Shown here one piece after another: positions 8,616 through 17,829 of a stretch of DNA of 64,000 nucleotides. Both the position numbers and the translations under genes were made by a program. The notes below the pieces were generated by a model that worked only from the letters and a program-made list of their open reading frames with translations, had not been told where the DNA came from and did no database searches. Numbering within the stretch: position 1 is the stretch's first letter; each line of letters starts with the position of its first letter. Origin of the DNA: Brachybacterium massiliense (GTDB lineage Bacteria > Actinomycetota > Actinomycetes > Actinomycetales > Dermabacteraceae); NCBI RefSeq assembly GCF_900184245.1, contig NZ_FXXB01000008.1, positions 992,001-1,056,000 of the forward strand, in the 5' to 3' direction.

Positions 8616-9482
8616 TCAGGAAGGGCGGGGCCGGGCGTCGGCGTCGGGGCCGATCCCCACCCCGGCGGCGCGGTAGAGGAACAGGTCGGTGCGGTAGGGG
8701 ACGCCGACGGTCGCACCGGGCGTATGCCCGAGGTGCTCGTGCAGGTACCAGTCGAGGTTCGCGAGCACTCTCGCGCGGCGCTCCTCGGGGGCGGTGATCA
8801 CGTAGCTGCGGGTGCGGGCGAGGTCGATCACGTCCCCGGTGGGCATCGGATCCTCCCACTGGTGGACGCTGCGGGCGGTGAGCTCGAGGCCGGCGCCGAC
8901 GGTGGGCAGGAAGTCCTCGCGGTGGATGTCACCGGCGTGCATGATCCGCGAGAGGCGGTGCACCCACGGGATCGTCACATCGAGCATGTTCCACACCAGG
9001 GCGAGCACTCCGCCGGGGGCCAGCAGCCGCACCGCCTCGGCCGACGCCGCCTGCGCGTCGAACCAGTGCCAGGCCTGCGCGACGGTGACCAGCTCCGCGC
9101 AGCCCGCCGCGAGCCCGGTGTCCTCGGCGGGTGCGAGGTGGGTTCTCAGCGTGCCCGCCGGACCGCCGCGCCTCGCGGTCTCGAGCATCGCGGCGCTGGT
9201 GTCCACGGCGGTGACCTCGAGTCCGCGTGCGGCGAGGGCCCAGGAGAGCTTGCCGGTGCCGGCGCCGAGATCGATCGCGCGCCGGGCGCGCCCGTCGGCC
9301 TCCGGAGCCTGCGCGAGGATCTCCTCGAGCGCCGCCGCGGGGTAGCCGGGGCGCAGCCGGTCGTAGTCCTCTCCCTGGTCCTGGAAGGCGGCGGCCAGGG
9401 CGTGCTTGCGCTCGGCGGTGCGGAAGCGCGGCTCGTGGCGCGCGGAGATCGGAGGGATCGGCGGGTGCAGCGGATCGCTCAT
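8616..9482 (-). CDS. Class I SAM-dependent methyltransferase
   Basis: A 288-residue Rossmann-fold methyltransferase. Motif I is AIDLGAGTGKLS, followed by VTAVDTSAAML (acidic residue binding the ribose) and VTVAQAWHWFD in the middle, as in the methyltransf_11 / UbiE-like group. It starts 14 bases after the stop of the ABC exporter subunit at 9497-11368 and is probably the last gene of that operon. The substrate is unknown; a link to the exporter is suggested only by position. Confidence 0.85.
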   Translation of the reverse strand: MSDPLHPPIPPISARHEPRFRTAERKHALAAAFQDQGEDYDRLRPGYPAAALEEILAQAPEADGRARRAIDLGAGTGKLSWALAARGLEVTAVDTSAAMLETARRGGPAGTLRTHLAPAEDTGLAAGCAELVTVAQAWHWFDAQAASAEAVRLLAPGGVLALVWNMLDVTIPWVHRLSRIMHAGDIHREDFLPTVGAGLELTARSVHQWEDPMPTGDVIDLARTRSYVITAPEERRARVLANLDWYLHEHLGHTPGATVGVPYRTDLFLYRAAGVGIGPDADARPRPS

Positions 9483-9496
9483 GTCAGGGCCCGTGC

Positions 9497-11368
9497 TCAG
9501 CGCTCGCTGCGGTGCGCGATCCAGGAGCGGTGCAGCCCCGCGTAGATCCCGCCCTCGAGCGCGACCAGCTCGGCGTGGGTGCCGTGCTCGACCAGGTCTC
9601 CGCGGTCGAGCACCATGATCCGGTCCGCGCGCTCGGCGGTCGAGAGGCGGTGGGCGATGGTGATCGTGGTGCGGCCGCGGGCCAGGCCGTCGATCGCCTG
9701 TTGCAGGCGCACGTCCGCCGCGGGGTCCACGGCGCTGGTCGCCTCGTCGAGCACGATGATGTCCGGATCGGCGAGGTAGGCGCGGGCCAGGGCCACCAGC
9801 TGCCGCTCCCCCGCGCTGAGGGATTCGCCGCGCTGGCCGACGGGGGTGTCGAGCCCCTCGGGCAGCTCGTCGGCCCAGGTGGCCAGGCCCAGCTCCTCGA
9901 GCGCGGTGCGCATCTCGGCCTCGCTCGCCTCGGGCCGGCCGTAGCGGAGGTTCCCGGCCACGGAGGTGTCGAAGAGGAAGCCCTCCTGCGGCACCATGAT
10001 CACGCGCTCGCGCAGGGAGGAGTACGGGATCAGGTGCAGCGGGATCCCGCCGATCAGGATCTCGCCGGAGGCGGGGTCCATCATGCGAGTGAGCAGCTTG
10101 GCGAAGGTGGTCTTGCCACTGCCGGTCTCGCCCACGATCGCAATGCGGGAGCGGGCGGGGATGTCCACGTCGATGCCGTGGAGCACCTCGGGCCCGGTGG
10201 GATAGGCGAAGCGCAGCGCACGGATCTCGATGTCGAGCAGCCCCTCGGGCAGCGGCGTCGCGCCCTCGACGGGCTCGCGGTGCTTTCCGGTGTGGGGGTC
10301 CATGGCACCGGCGGGGTCGGCGACGTCGGCCGGGGTGTCGAGCACGCCCAGCACGCGCCGCCAGCCGGCCACCGCGTTCTGCGCCTCGGAGAGCATCTCG
10401 ATGCCCATCCGCACGGGCTGGCTGAACAGGGAGACGAGGAACACGAAGGCGATCACGCCGCCGGCGGTGAGGTCCGCACCGGGCAGGTCCAGGCCCAGCG
10501 CCCCGGTGCCCAGCAGGATCCCGACCACGACCACCACCGCGGTGGCGAGACCGTCGGCCGTCTCCGAGAGGAAGAACGACGCGGACTGGGGCTTGAGCAC
10601 CGCGAACTGCGCATCGCGCACCTCGCCGATGCGGTCCACCTGCCCGCGGCGGGTGCGCTCCTCGGTGCCGTAGGCGCGCACGGTGGCGGAGCCGACGAGG
10701 GACTCGGACACGGCGCCCAGCATGCGGCCGACGTTGGTGCGCACCACCTGGTAGCGGGCGCGGATCCGCTTCTGCAGCGAGCCCATGATCAGCAGGATCG
10801 GCAGGTAGCAGATCCACACGGCCAGGGCGAGCGGCCAGGAGTAGAAGAGCATCACGGCGGTGGCGAGCAGGAGCTGGAAGCTCATCACCACCAGCATGAT
10901 CCCGCCGAAGCTCATGAACTGGCTGACGGTGTCGACGTCGCTGGTCACGCGGGAGACGAGCGCGCCGCGCTGCTCGGTGCCCTGGGTGAGCAGGGAGAGG
11001 TCGTGGATGTGGCGGAAGGCGCGCTTGCGCAGGGTGGCCAGCGACGTCTCCGCGAGGCGGAACAGGCGCCGGTTCATCAGCACGTTGCAGGTCGCCGTGA
11101 CCAGCAGCACGAGCGCGGCGAGACCGGCGGCGCCGGCCACGAAGGCGATGTCCGGGGTCTCGGGCGCGATGATGCCGCGGTCCAGGATGGACTGCACCGC
11201 GATCGGCACGACCACCTTGCCGGCCGTCGCGATCACGGCCAGCAGCAGGGTGATCCACAGTCCGCGCAGCAGGTCGGGGGTCAGGGCGAGGCCGCGGCGG
11301 ATGGTCGCGAGCGCGCCCTCGTCGGTGGTCGTCTCGCCGCCGAGGGCGGAGGAGGTGGGGGCGGTCAT
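9497..11368 (-). CDS. Heterodimeric ABC exporter subunit with intact catalytic site
   Basis: A 623-residue half-transporter starting MTAPTSSALGGE; ATG 11368 overlaps the upstream stop as ATGA, with GGAGG seven bases before it. Six membrane spans precede the ATPase domain. Walker A is GETGSGKTT, the signature LSAGERQL is non-canonical, Walker B is IIVLDEATSA with glutamate, and the H-loop is IAHRLST. It pairs with the degenerate partner encoded upstream (11365-13431), the same division of labour as in the pair at 2422-6254. Confidence 0.9.
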   Translation of the reverse strand: MTAPTSSALGGETTTDEGALATIRRGLALTPDLLRGLWITLLLAVIATAGKVVVPIAVQSILDRGIIAPETPDIAFVAGAAGLAALVLLVTATCNVLMNRRLFRLAETSLATLRKRAFRHIHDLSLLTQGTEQRGALVSRVTSDVDTVSQFMSFGGIMLVVMSFQLLLATAVMLFYSWPLALAVWICYLPILLIMGSLQKRIRARYQVVRTNVGRMLGAVSESLVGSATVRAYGTEERTRRGQVDRIGEVRDAQFAVLKPQSASFFLSETADGLATAVVVVVGILLGTGALGLDLPGADLTAGGVIAFVFLVSLFSQPVRMGIEMLSEAQNAVAGWRRVLGVLDTPADVADPAGAMDPHTGKHREPVEGATPLPEGLLDIEIRALRFAYPTGPEVLHGIDVDIPARSRIAIVGETGSGKTTFAKLLTRMMDPASGEILIGGIPLHLIPYSSLRERVIMVPQEGFLFDTSVAGNLRYGRPEASEAEMRTALEELGLATWADELPEGLDTPVGQRGESLSAGERQLVALARAYLADPDIIVLDEATSAVDPAADVRLQQAIDGLARGRTTITIAHRLSTAERADRIMVLDRGDLVEHGTHAELVALEGGIYAGLHRSWIAHRSER

Positions 11369-13431
11369 CGGTCGTCCTCCTGATCGGCGCCGACGGCGGG
11401 CACGGCACCGGTGCTGGTGGGCACCTCGCACTCGCCCTCATCGGCCCCGGACTCCTCGTGGCGGTGGCGGCCGGCGCCGCGGCGCTCGACGGCGACGGCG
11501 ACCATGCGCTCGCTCTCGGCGGGCACACCCACGGCGGGGTCGGGGCCGTCGCTGGGCTGCGGGGAGGAGGCCTCGAGCAGGTTGTGGGAGATCGCCGCTT
11601 CGTCGTAGGCGTCGACCAGCGCGAGGTAGCCGGCGCTGCGGGCGCGCAGCTCCTCGTGGGTGCCGGTGTCCGAGACCCGCCCGTGGTCGAGGAAGACCAC
11701 CTGGTCCGCGAGGGAGATGGTGGATTTGCGGTAGGCGATCAGCAGCAGGGTCGAGTCGGTCATCTCGCGGCGGATGCCGTCGAGGATCGCGAGCTCGACG
11801 CTGGGATCGCAGGCGCTGGTGGCGTCATCGAGGATCAGCAGGCGTGGCCTGCGTGCCAGTGCCCGGGCGAGAGCGATGCGCTGGCGCTGGCCGCCGGAGA
11901 GGGAGCCGCCCCGCTCCCCCAGCTCGGTGTCCAGGCCCTCGGGGAGGGCGTCGACGAACTCCTCGGCCTGGGCGACGCGCAGCGCCCAGCGCACGGTGGC
12001 CTCGTCGATGTCCTCGCCGAGGGTGACGTTCTCGCGCACGGTCGCGTCGAACACGAAGGCCTGCTGGAGCACGAGGGCGACGTCCGCGGTGAGCGCGTCG
12101 GCGGTGAGGGTGCGCAGCTCGGCGCCGTCGAGGCGCACGGTGCCGCGGGTGGGCTCGACCAGGCCGGCGGCGAGCAGGGCGAGGCTGGATTTGCCGGAGC
12201 CGGTCGCGCCGACGACGGCGAGCACGCGGGTGCCGGCGCGGGGGTCGGCGCGCAGGCTGACGTCGTGCAGGGCGTGGCCCTCGCGCACGGCGAGGTCGGC
12301 GGTGCTCTGGCCGCGGCCGAGGATCACCTGGGAGGGGTCATCGAGGTAGACGAAGGAGACCGCGTCGATCTCGAGCACGCCGGGGCCCTCGGGCAAGGGG
12401 TCGGGGCCGTAGGTGCGCTGATCGGGGACGTCGAGGATCTGCTGAACGCGGCCGCCGCCGACGACGGTGCGGGAGAGGTCCCCGAGCACCCAGCCGAAGG
12501 AGCGGATCGGCAAGGACATCAGGGTGAAGAGGTAGGCGACCTCGACCAGCTGGCCGGTGGTGAGGTGGCCGTCCCCGATCCGCCAGGCGCCGAGCACGGC
12601 GACGGCGAGGATGCCGAGGTTGGGCAGGGCGTCGATCGCGGGATCGAACCATCCGCGGATGTAGCCGAAGCGGATGCCCGTCTCCCGCAGATCGTCCGCG
12701 GCGCGGCTGAACCGCTTCTCCTCGACGTCCTCGCGGCCCAGCGACTTCACCACGTTCGCGCCGTCGAAGGACTCGTGGGCGATCTCGGCGACCTCGGCGC
12801 GCAGCTGCTGGGAGCGCATCGCGATCGGGGTGGCGAAGCGCTGCAGCATCACGTTGAGGATGATCAGCAGCACGATCAGCGCGAGCATGACCAGCAGGAT
12901 CATCGGGTCGATACGGGCCACGACCACGGTCGCGTACACCAGCATCACGATGGTGGACAGCGCGAAGGGGAACGGCGCCATCGCGAAGAAGGTCGCCTCG
13001 ACGTCGGAGTAGACGGAGCTGAGCAGGGTGCCGGTGGCCTGGCGGCGGTGCCATAGCAGCGGCACCTTCGCGTACACCTCGACGATCCGCTCGCGGTAGA
13101 GCCGGAACAGGTCGAACTGGGTGGCGGCGGCGAAGATGCGCCGCGCCATCACGGTCACGGCGCGGGCCACCGCGATGCCGAGGATCGCCAGGCCGCCGCC
13201 GAGGATCAGCACCGGGGCCGCCTCGCCGCGCTGGAAGGACGGCACGATCACCTCTTCGGTGACGCGGCCGATCACGGCGGAGGTCGCGATCTGCAGCAGC
13301 GCGAAGGCGATCGCGCCGATCACGGCGAGGAGGAACCAGCGCTTCTGCTCCCAGGAGCCCTTCAGCAGGCGCTTGAGGCCGGGCAGCAGGACGGCAGGGT
13401 GCTGCCGGGTCAGCGGGTCGGGGGCGCTCAT
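11365..13431 (-). CDS. Heterodimeric ABC exporter subunit with degenerate catalytic site
   Basis: A 688-residue half-transporter beginning MSAPDPLTRQHPAVLLPG. Walker A GATGSGKSS and the canonical signature LSGGQRQR are present. Walker B ends in aspartate (LLILDDATSACD) and the H-loop histidine is a tyrosine (IAYRKST), so its own site is predicted to be poorly hydrolytic. A long polar tail follows the ATPase domain. The start overlaps the DUF456 stop (ATGA). Cargo cannot be deduced. Confidence 0.9.
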   Translation of the reverse strand: MSAPDPLTRQHPAVLLPGLKRLLKGSWEQKRWFLLAVIGAIAFALLQIATSAVIGRVTEEVIVPSFQRGEAAPVLILGGGLAILGIAVARAVTVMARRIFAAATQFDLFRLYRERIVEVYAKVPLLWHRRQATGTLLSSVYSDVEATFFAMAPFPFALSTIVMLVYATVVVARIDPMILLVMLALIVLLIILNVMLQRFATPIAMRSQQLRAEVAEIAHESFDGANVVKSLGREDVEEKRFSRAADDLRETGIRFGYIRGWFDPAIDALPNLGILAVAVLGAWRIGDGHLTTGQLVEVAYLFTLMSLPIRSFGWVLGDLSRTVVGGGRVQQILDVPDQRTYGPDPLPEGPGVLEIDAVSFVYLDDPSQVILGRGQSTADLAVREGHALHDVSLRADPRAGTRVLAVVGATGSGKSSLALLAAGLVEPTRGTVRLDGAELRTLTADALTADVALVLQQAFVFDATVRENVTLGEDIDEATVRWALRVAQAEEFVDALPEGLDTELGERGGSLSGGQRQRIALARALARRPRLLILDDATSACDPSVELAILDGIRREMTDSTLLLIAYRKSTISLADQVVFLDHGRVSDTGTHEELRARSAGYLALVDAYDEAAISHNLLEASSPQPSDGPDPAVGVPAESERMVAVAVERRGAGRHRHEESGADEGECEVPTSTGAVPAVGADQEDDR

Positions 13432-13940
13432 GCGGTGACGAAGTGGACGACGACGGCGACCGCGAAGGTGATCGTGGAGAGCATCGCGAGGGAGAACTCG
13501 ATCATGATCCCGATGCCGAGCGCCTTGACCGCGACGACCGCGGAGTTCACGCCCTTCCTCCAGTCCTTCTGGCGGATCGCCTCGGAGATGTACAGGCCCA
13601 GCAGGAACCCGATCGGCAGGCCCAGGAAGGGGATCACGAAGATGCCCACGATGCCGGAGGCGATCGCGACGTACACCGGCCACATCGGCACCTCGGCGGC
13701 GTGCAGGCGACGCCCGGTGAGGACGTAGCTGCTGGTCATCCCGATCGCGCCGAACACGAGCACGAGCCCGAAGGCGACCCAGGCGGGCCAGCCGCCCACG
13801 ACGATCGCCCAGATCAGGGTGGCGATCACGAGCGTGATGGTGCCGGGCAGCACGGGCACGATGATGCCCGCGAGGCCTACCACGTAGGCCAGTCCGGCGA
13901 GGACCGTCACGATGATCTGGACGGTCAGGGAGTCCACCAC
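13428..13940 (-). CDS. DUF456 family small membrane protein
   Basis: A 170-residue, glycine-rich membrane protein with about four hydrophobic segments, starting VVDSLTVQIIVTVLAGLAYV and containing the PVLPGT motif characteristic of DUF456. GTG 13940 is chosen because GGAGG lies with good spacing upstream and longer frames run into unrelated sequence. It is the first gene of the operon DUF456, exporter, exporter, methyltransferase. The biochemical role of the family is unknown. Confidence 0.82.
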   Translation of the reverse strand: MVDSLTVQIIVTVLAGLAYVVGLAGIIVPVLPGTITLVIATLIWAIVVGGWPAWVAFGLVLVFGAIGMTSSYVLTGRRLHAAEVPMWPVYVAIASGIVGIFVIPFLGLPIGFLLGLYISEAIRQKDWRKGVNSAVVAVKALGIGIMIEFSLAMLSTITFAVAVVVHFVTA

Positions 13941-14088
13941 GGTCGTCCTCCAAGGGGGTTGTGGGGTGTTCGGCGGTGCGGTGCAGAGCGGTGCGCCTGC
14001 GGGAAAGCGTCTGCTGGGCCGGGTCCATCCTATCGGTGGGTGGGGATGGCTCTGGCCGCGCCCAGCATCGGGTCGTAGCGTGCGGGGC

Positions 14089-14754
14089 GTGAGCGAGTTG
14101 ATGCGGCTGGCGCTGGTGGGCATCGCGGGCGGACTGCTGGTGTTCGCCCTGATTCTGCTGCCCTCGATCTGGCTGCAGCGCCGACGCTTCGGGCGGGTGC
14201 GGCCCGCTCGGCTGGTGGGGGTCGCGGTGATCTGCGTGTACACGATGTCGCTCGCGGGGCTGACGGTCGCTCCCGCCTATGACGTGGAGGTCACCTGTCG
14301 CAGCCGCTCGGGCGGAGTGGCGCGGTGGGATCCCTTCCATTCCGTCGCCGAGGTGCTGGGGATGCAGCGCGGCGGGGCGGGTCTGCTCGAGCTCGCGACC
14401 AGCTTCCCGGTGCTGCAGGTGCTGATGAACATGGCGCTGTTCGTGCCGCTGGGGATGATCCTGCGGGGCGTGTTCCGGCAGGATGCGACCACCTCGGTGG
14501 CGCTGTCGATGCTGCTGTCGGCGCTGATCGAGGTCACCCAGTACACGGGCGCGTTCGGGCTGTACCCGTGCGGGGTGCGGATCGCGGACATCGAGGACCT
14601 GATCGCGAACGGGATCGGTGCGTGGATCGGCGCGCTGCTGGCGCCGCTGCTGACGCGCTGGCAGGTGCCGCTGTTCGCGCGGGAGGAACGACGGCTGGAC
14701 GAGGACCCCGACCCGCGGGACGGCGTCGAAGACCTGTTCCGTCGGGGGTTCTGA
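14089..14754 (+). CDS. VanZ-like membrane protein
   Basis: A 221-residue protein with five or so membrane spans. It shows the VanZ-like pattern WDPFHSVAEV, NMALFVPLGMIL, and SALIEVTQYTGAFG with an acidic residue in the membrane. The family is named after the teicoplanin-resistance accessory protein, but most actinobacterial members are of unknown function. Start GTG 14089 follows TAGCGT (14076-14081) by seven bases, the leaderless spacing seen for several genes here; ATG 14101 is an alternative. It is divergent from the DUF456 operon. Confidence 0.75.
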   Translation: MSELMRLALVGIAGGLLVFALILLPSIWLQRRRFGRVRPARLVGVAVICVYTMSLAGLTVAPAYDVEVTCRSRSGGVARWDPFHSVAEVLGMQRGGAGLLELATSFPVLQVLMNMALFVPLGMILRGVFRQDATTSVALSMLLSALIEVTQYTGAFGLYPCGVRIADIEDLIANGIGAWIGALLAPLLTRWQVPLFAREERRLDEDPDPRDGVEDLFRRGF

Positions 14755-14760
14755 GCCGGT

Positions 14761-17700
14761 TCAGGCGGTCACGGTCAGGCTCGAGCGGGCGTCGGCGCCG
14801 CGGCGCACGTGGATCTGTTCGGCGATCTGGGCCTTCATGTCGCCGACGTGGCTGACGATACCGATCACGCGCCCGCTCTCGGCGAGGCGGCCGATCTCGC
14901 GCACCACGGTCTCGAGGGTCTCGGGGTCGAGGGAGCCGAAGCCCTCGTCGATGAAGAGGGTCTCCATCTGCACTCCCCCGGCCTCGCCCATGACGATGTC
15001 CGCCAGGCCCAGCGCGAGGGCGAGGGAGACGAAGAAGGTCTCGCCGCCGGAGAGGGTCTCGGGCACGCGCCGCTGATCGGTGCGGCGGTCCAGCACCAGC
15101 AGGTCCAGCCCGGTCTTCTTCGCGCCGCGGGCACCGGTGTCGCGCAGCAGCTCGAGGTCGGAGCCGGAGAACAGGGCGAGGCGGGCGTTGGCGGCCTCGA
15201 TCACGGCGTCGAGTCGCCACATGAGCACGTAGGTGGACAGCTGCACGCGCTCCCCGTCGCTCGAGCGGCCGGTGGCGAGGTCGGCGACGCGCACGGTGAT
15301 GCCGGCGGTCTCGCTGACGGTGCGCACCTGCTCGGAGGCGGTCTCGAGCGCGGCCCGGGCGGCGGTGCTGCGCTCGGCGATGCCGCGGAGACGGGCGGCG
15401 TGCCCGGCGGCCTCGCGGGCGGCGGCCTGCGCGGCGGTGAGCGTCTCGGCGGCGGCGTCCACGGCGGCCTGGGCCTGCGCGCGGGCCTCCTCGGACGCGT
15501 CCGCCGCCGCGATGCCCTCTTCGGCCATGCCGTCGCTGAGTCGGGATTCCTCGACGGCGCGGGCCTGGACCTGCTTCTGCAGACGGGTGCGCTCCTCGGC
15601 GGGGAGCACGGCGGCACGCACCGCCTCGGCAGTCGCGAGGCCGCTGCTGGCGAGGCTCTGCTCGGCCTCCTGGGCGAGCTCGGCGTTGCGCTGCTCAGCC
15701 TGGGTGCGGGTGCGCAGCGCTTCGCGCAGGGCGGTCGCGGCGCGGGCGCGAGCGGTGTGGGCGCGGCGGCGCGCGGCGATCGACTCGTCCTCGCCGCGGG
15801 CCTCGATGATCGTGGTGCGGTCGGTCTCGAGGGCGTCGGCCGCGGCGGTGAGCGCGGTGCTCTCCCGCTCGACGTCGAGGGCGCCGGTCTCCTTGCGGCG
15901 GATGAGGCGGGCCGTCTCCTCGTCGAAGGCGGCCAGGGCCTGCTCGAGCTGGACGGCGCTCTGCTCGGCGCGGCGCGCGGCCTCGACCTGGGCGTGCGCG
16001 GTGTCGACGGCGCTCTTCGCGGTCTCGGGGGTGAGGTCCCCGGCGGCCTTGCGGAGCCGGGTGAGCTCCTGGCTGGCGAGGGCGTGGTCCTGCTCGGCGC
16101 GGGCCTGCGCGGTCTCGGCGGTGCGGCGCTGCTTCTCCGCGGCCTCGACCTGCTCGGGGCTCACCGCGTCCTCGGCGGCTCCTGCAGGGTGGGGGTGCTC
16201 GACGGCGCCGCACACGGGGCAGGCCTCCCCGTCGGCGAGGTCCACGGCGAGTTCGGCGGCGATCCCGGCGAAGCGCCGACGCCGCAGCTCGGCCTCCGTG
16301 GTCGCGGCCTCCTGCGCGCTGCGCAGCGTCGCCGCGGCCTTCTCTCGCAGCGCCGCGACCTGCTTCTCCTGCTCGACGGCGGCGGTAGTGGCCCGCTGCC
16401 GCTCCTGCGCGGCGTGCAGTGCGAGGCGTGCGTCCCCGAGCGCGGCGGCGTCCTTGCGGGCGGCGTCGCGCGCGGCGACCTGCTCGGTGCGCTTCATCGG
16501 GCGGGCCGCGAGCTGCTCGGTGAGCTCGGTGAGCGCGGTCTTCGCGGCGTCGAGCGTCTCTCGCCGTGCCTGGAGCGCCTGTTCCCGTGCGGGCAGTCCG
16601 GTCTCGAGCTCGGCAAGGGCGGTGAGGGAGCCGGCGGCGGCGGTGGCCTCGTCCGCGGCGGAGGCGAGGTTCTCGTCGGCCTCCTCCCCCTCGAGCAGGT
16701 CCACCAGATCGCGGTGCTGCGCCGGGGTGGTGCTCGCGCGCTCGGCGAGCGCCTCGACCGCGGCGGCGACCTGTGTCGCGGCGGTGTCGCGGCGGCGCAG
16801 GACGTCGAGGACGGGCCGCGCGGTCTCGTCGCGCTGCAGCGAGGTGCGGGCCGCCTCGAGCGCGGGCCTCTCCTGCTCGAGCCGCTGTGCGAGGGCGTCG
16901 AGCTCGCGGCGGCGGTCGATGCGTTGTCGGGCGGCGGTCGCGGCCTCGGCGGCGGTGCGGGCGACCTGTTCGGCGGTCCCGGCCTTCTGGGCGGCGGCGT
17001 CAGCCTCGTCGGCCCGGGTGGTCACGGCCTCGACGTGCTCCTCGGCGAGCGCGGCCAGCGGCTCGAGACGCAGCGCGCCGGCGTGGTCCTCGAGGGCGCG
17101 CACCTGCTCGTCCTCGAGGGCGGTGGCCTCGGTGAAGCGGGCCAGCGCCGTGCTGAGGGTCTGGTGGGCGGCGTCGACCTCGCGCTTGGCCTGCTTGCGC
17201 ATCTCCTCGAGCTGCTTCTCCACCGCGGCGTAGGTCTCGGTGCCGAAGACGCGTTGGAGCACGGCCTGGCGCTCCCCCGTGCCGGCGCGCAGGAAGCGGG
17301 CGAACTCGTTCTGGGGCAGCAGGACGGTCTGGGTGAACTGGTCGCGGCTCAGGCCCACGGCGCGCTGGATCTCGCGACCCACCTCGTCGATGCGGGTGGC
17401 GATCGCCTCGAGGCCCGGGGCGTTGCCGGCGGTGTCGGCGATGACGCTCTCGATCAGCTGCGGGGAGCCGATCCGCCACAGCACCGCCTTGGCCTGCTCC
17501 TTGGTGGTGCCGGTGCCGCGCAGCTTGGGGCGCTGGAACTCGGGCTGGCGGCGCACCCGGTAGATGCCGGAGGCGGTCTCGAACACCAGGTCCACCACGC
17601 TCGGCTCGGTGGGGGCGGCGAACTGGGAACGGATCCGGTCACCGCTCGCGTCGCTGCCGGCGACCTGGCCGTACAGCGCGTAGACGATCGCGTCGAGGAT

Positions 17701-17829
17701 CGTGGACTTGCCGGAGCCGGTGGGGCCCTCCAGCAGGAACATGCCCCCGGCGCCGAGGGCGGCGAAGTCGATCTCGACCGTGCCGGCGAAGGGGCCGATC
17801 CCGGTCAGTCGCAGGTGGTGGAGCTTCAC
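14761..17829 (-). CDS. sbcC: DNA repair exonuclease SbcCD, ATPase subunit SbcC
   Basis: A 1022-residue SMC-like ATPase that drives the SbcD nuclease on DNA ends and hairpins. The N-terminal lobe begins MKLHHLRLTGIGPFAG with Walker A GPTGSGKST near residue 35. Long alanine/glutamate-rich coiled coils run either side of a zinc hook, CPVC, near residue 540. The C-terminal lobe holds the ABC signature LSGGE and Walker B LFIDEGFGSLD. Length and order match actinobacterial SbcC. The start overlaps sbcD (ATGA). Confidence 0.95.
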   Translation of the reverse strand: MKLHHLRLTGIGPFAGTVEIDFAALGAGGMFLLEGPTGSGKSTILDAIVYALYGQVAGSDASGDRIRSQFAAPTEPSVVDLVFETASGIYRVRRQPEFQRPKLRGTGTTKEQAKAVLWRIGSPQLIESVIADTAGNAPGLEAIATRIDEVGREIQRAVGLSRDQFTQTVLLPQNEFARFLRAGTGERQAVLQRVFGTETYAAVEKQLEEMRKQAKREVDAAHQTLSTALARFTEATALEDEQVRALEDHAGALRLEPLAALAEEHVEAVTTRADEADAAAQKAGTAEQVARTAAEAATAARQRIDRRRELDALAQRLEQERPALEAARTSLQRDETARPVLDVLRRRDTAATQVAAAVEALAERASTTPAQHRDLVDLLEGEEADENLASAADEATAAAGSLTALAELETGLPAREQALQARRETLDAAKTALTELTEQLAARPMKRTEQVAARDAARKDAAALGDARLALHAAQERQRATTAAVEQEKQVAALREKAAATLRSAQEAATTEAELRRRRFAGIAAELAVDLADGEACPVCGAVEHPHPAGAAEDAVSPEQVEAAEKQRRTAETAQARAEQDHALASQELTRLRKAAGDLTPETAKSAVDTAHAQVEAARRAEQSAVQLEQALAAFDEETARLIRRKETGALDVERESTALTAAADALETDRTTIIEARGEDESIAARRRAHTARARAATALREALRTRTQAEQRNAELAQEAEQSLASSGLATAEAVRAAVLPAEERTRLQKQVQARAVEESRLSDGMAEEGIAAADASEEARAQAQAAVDAAAETLTAAQAAAREAAGHAARLRGIAERSTAARAALETASEQVRTVSETAGITVRVADLATGRSSDGERVQLSTYVLMWRLDAVIEAANARLALFSGSDLELLRDTGARGAKKTGLDLLVLDRRTDQRRVPETLSGGETFFVSLALALGLADIVMGEAGGVQMETLFIDEGFGSLDPETLETVVREIGRLAESGRVIGIVSHVGDMKAQIAEQIHVRRGADARSSLTVTA

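Noticed and set aside
8616..11528. One 970-codon minus-strand frame joining exporter and methyltransferase regions
   Set aside because: Only its last 288 codons are a real protein (methyltransferase); the rest is the wrong frame of the ABC exporter gene.
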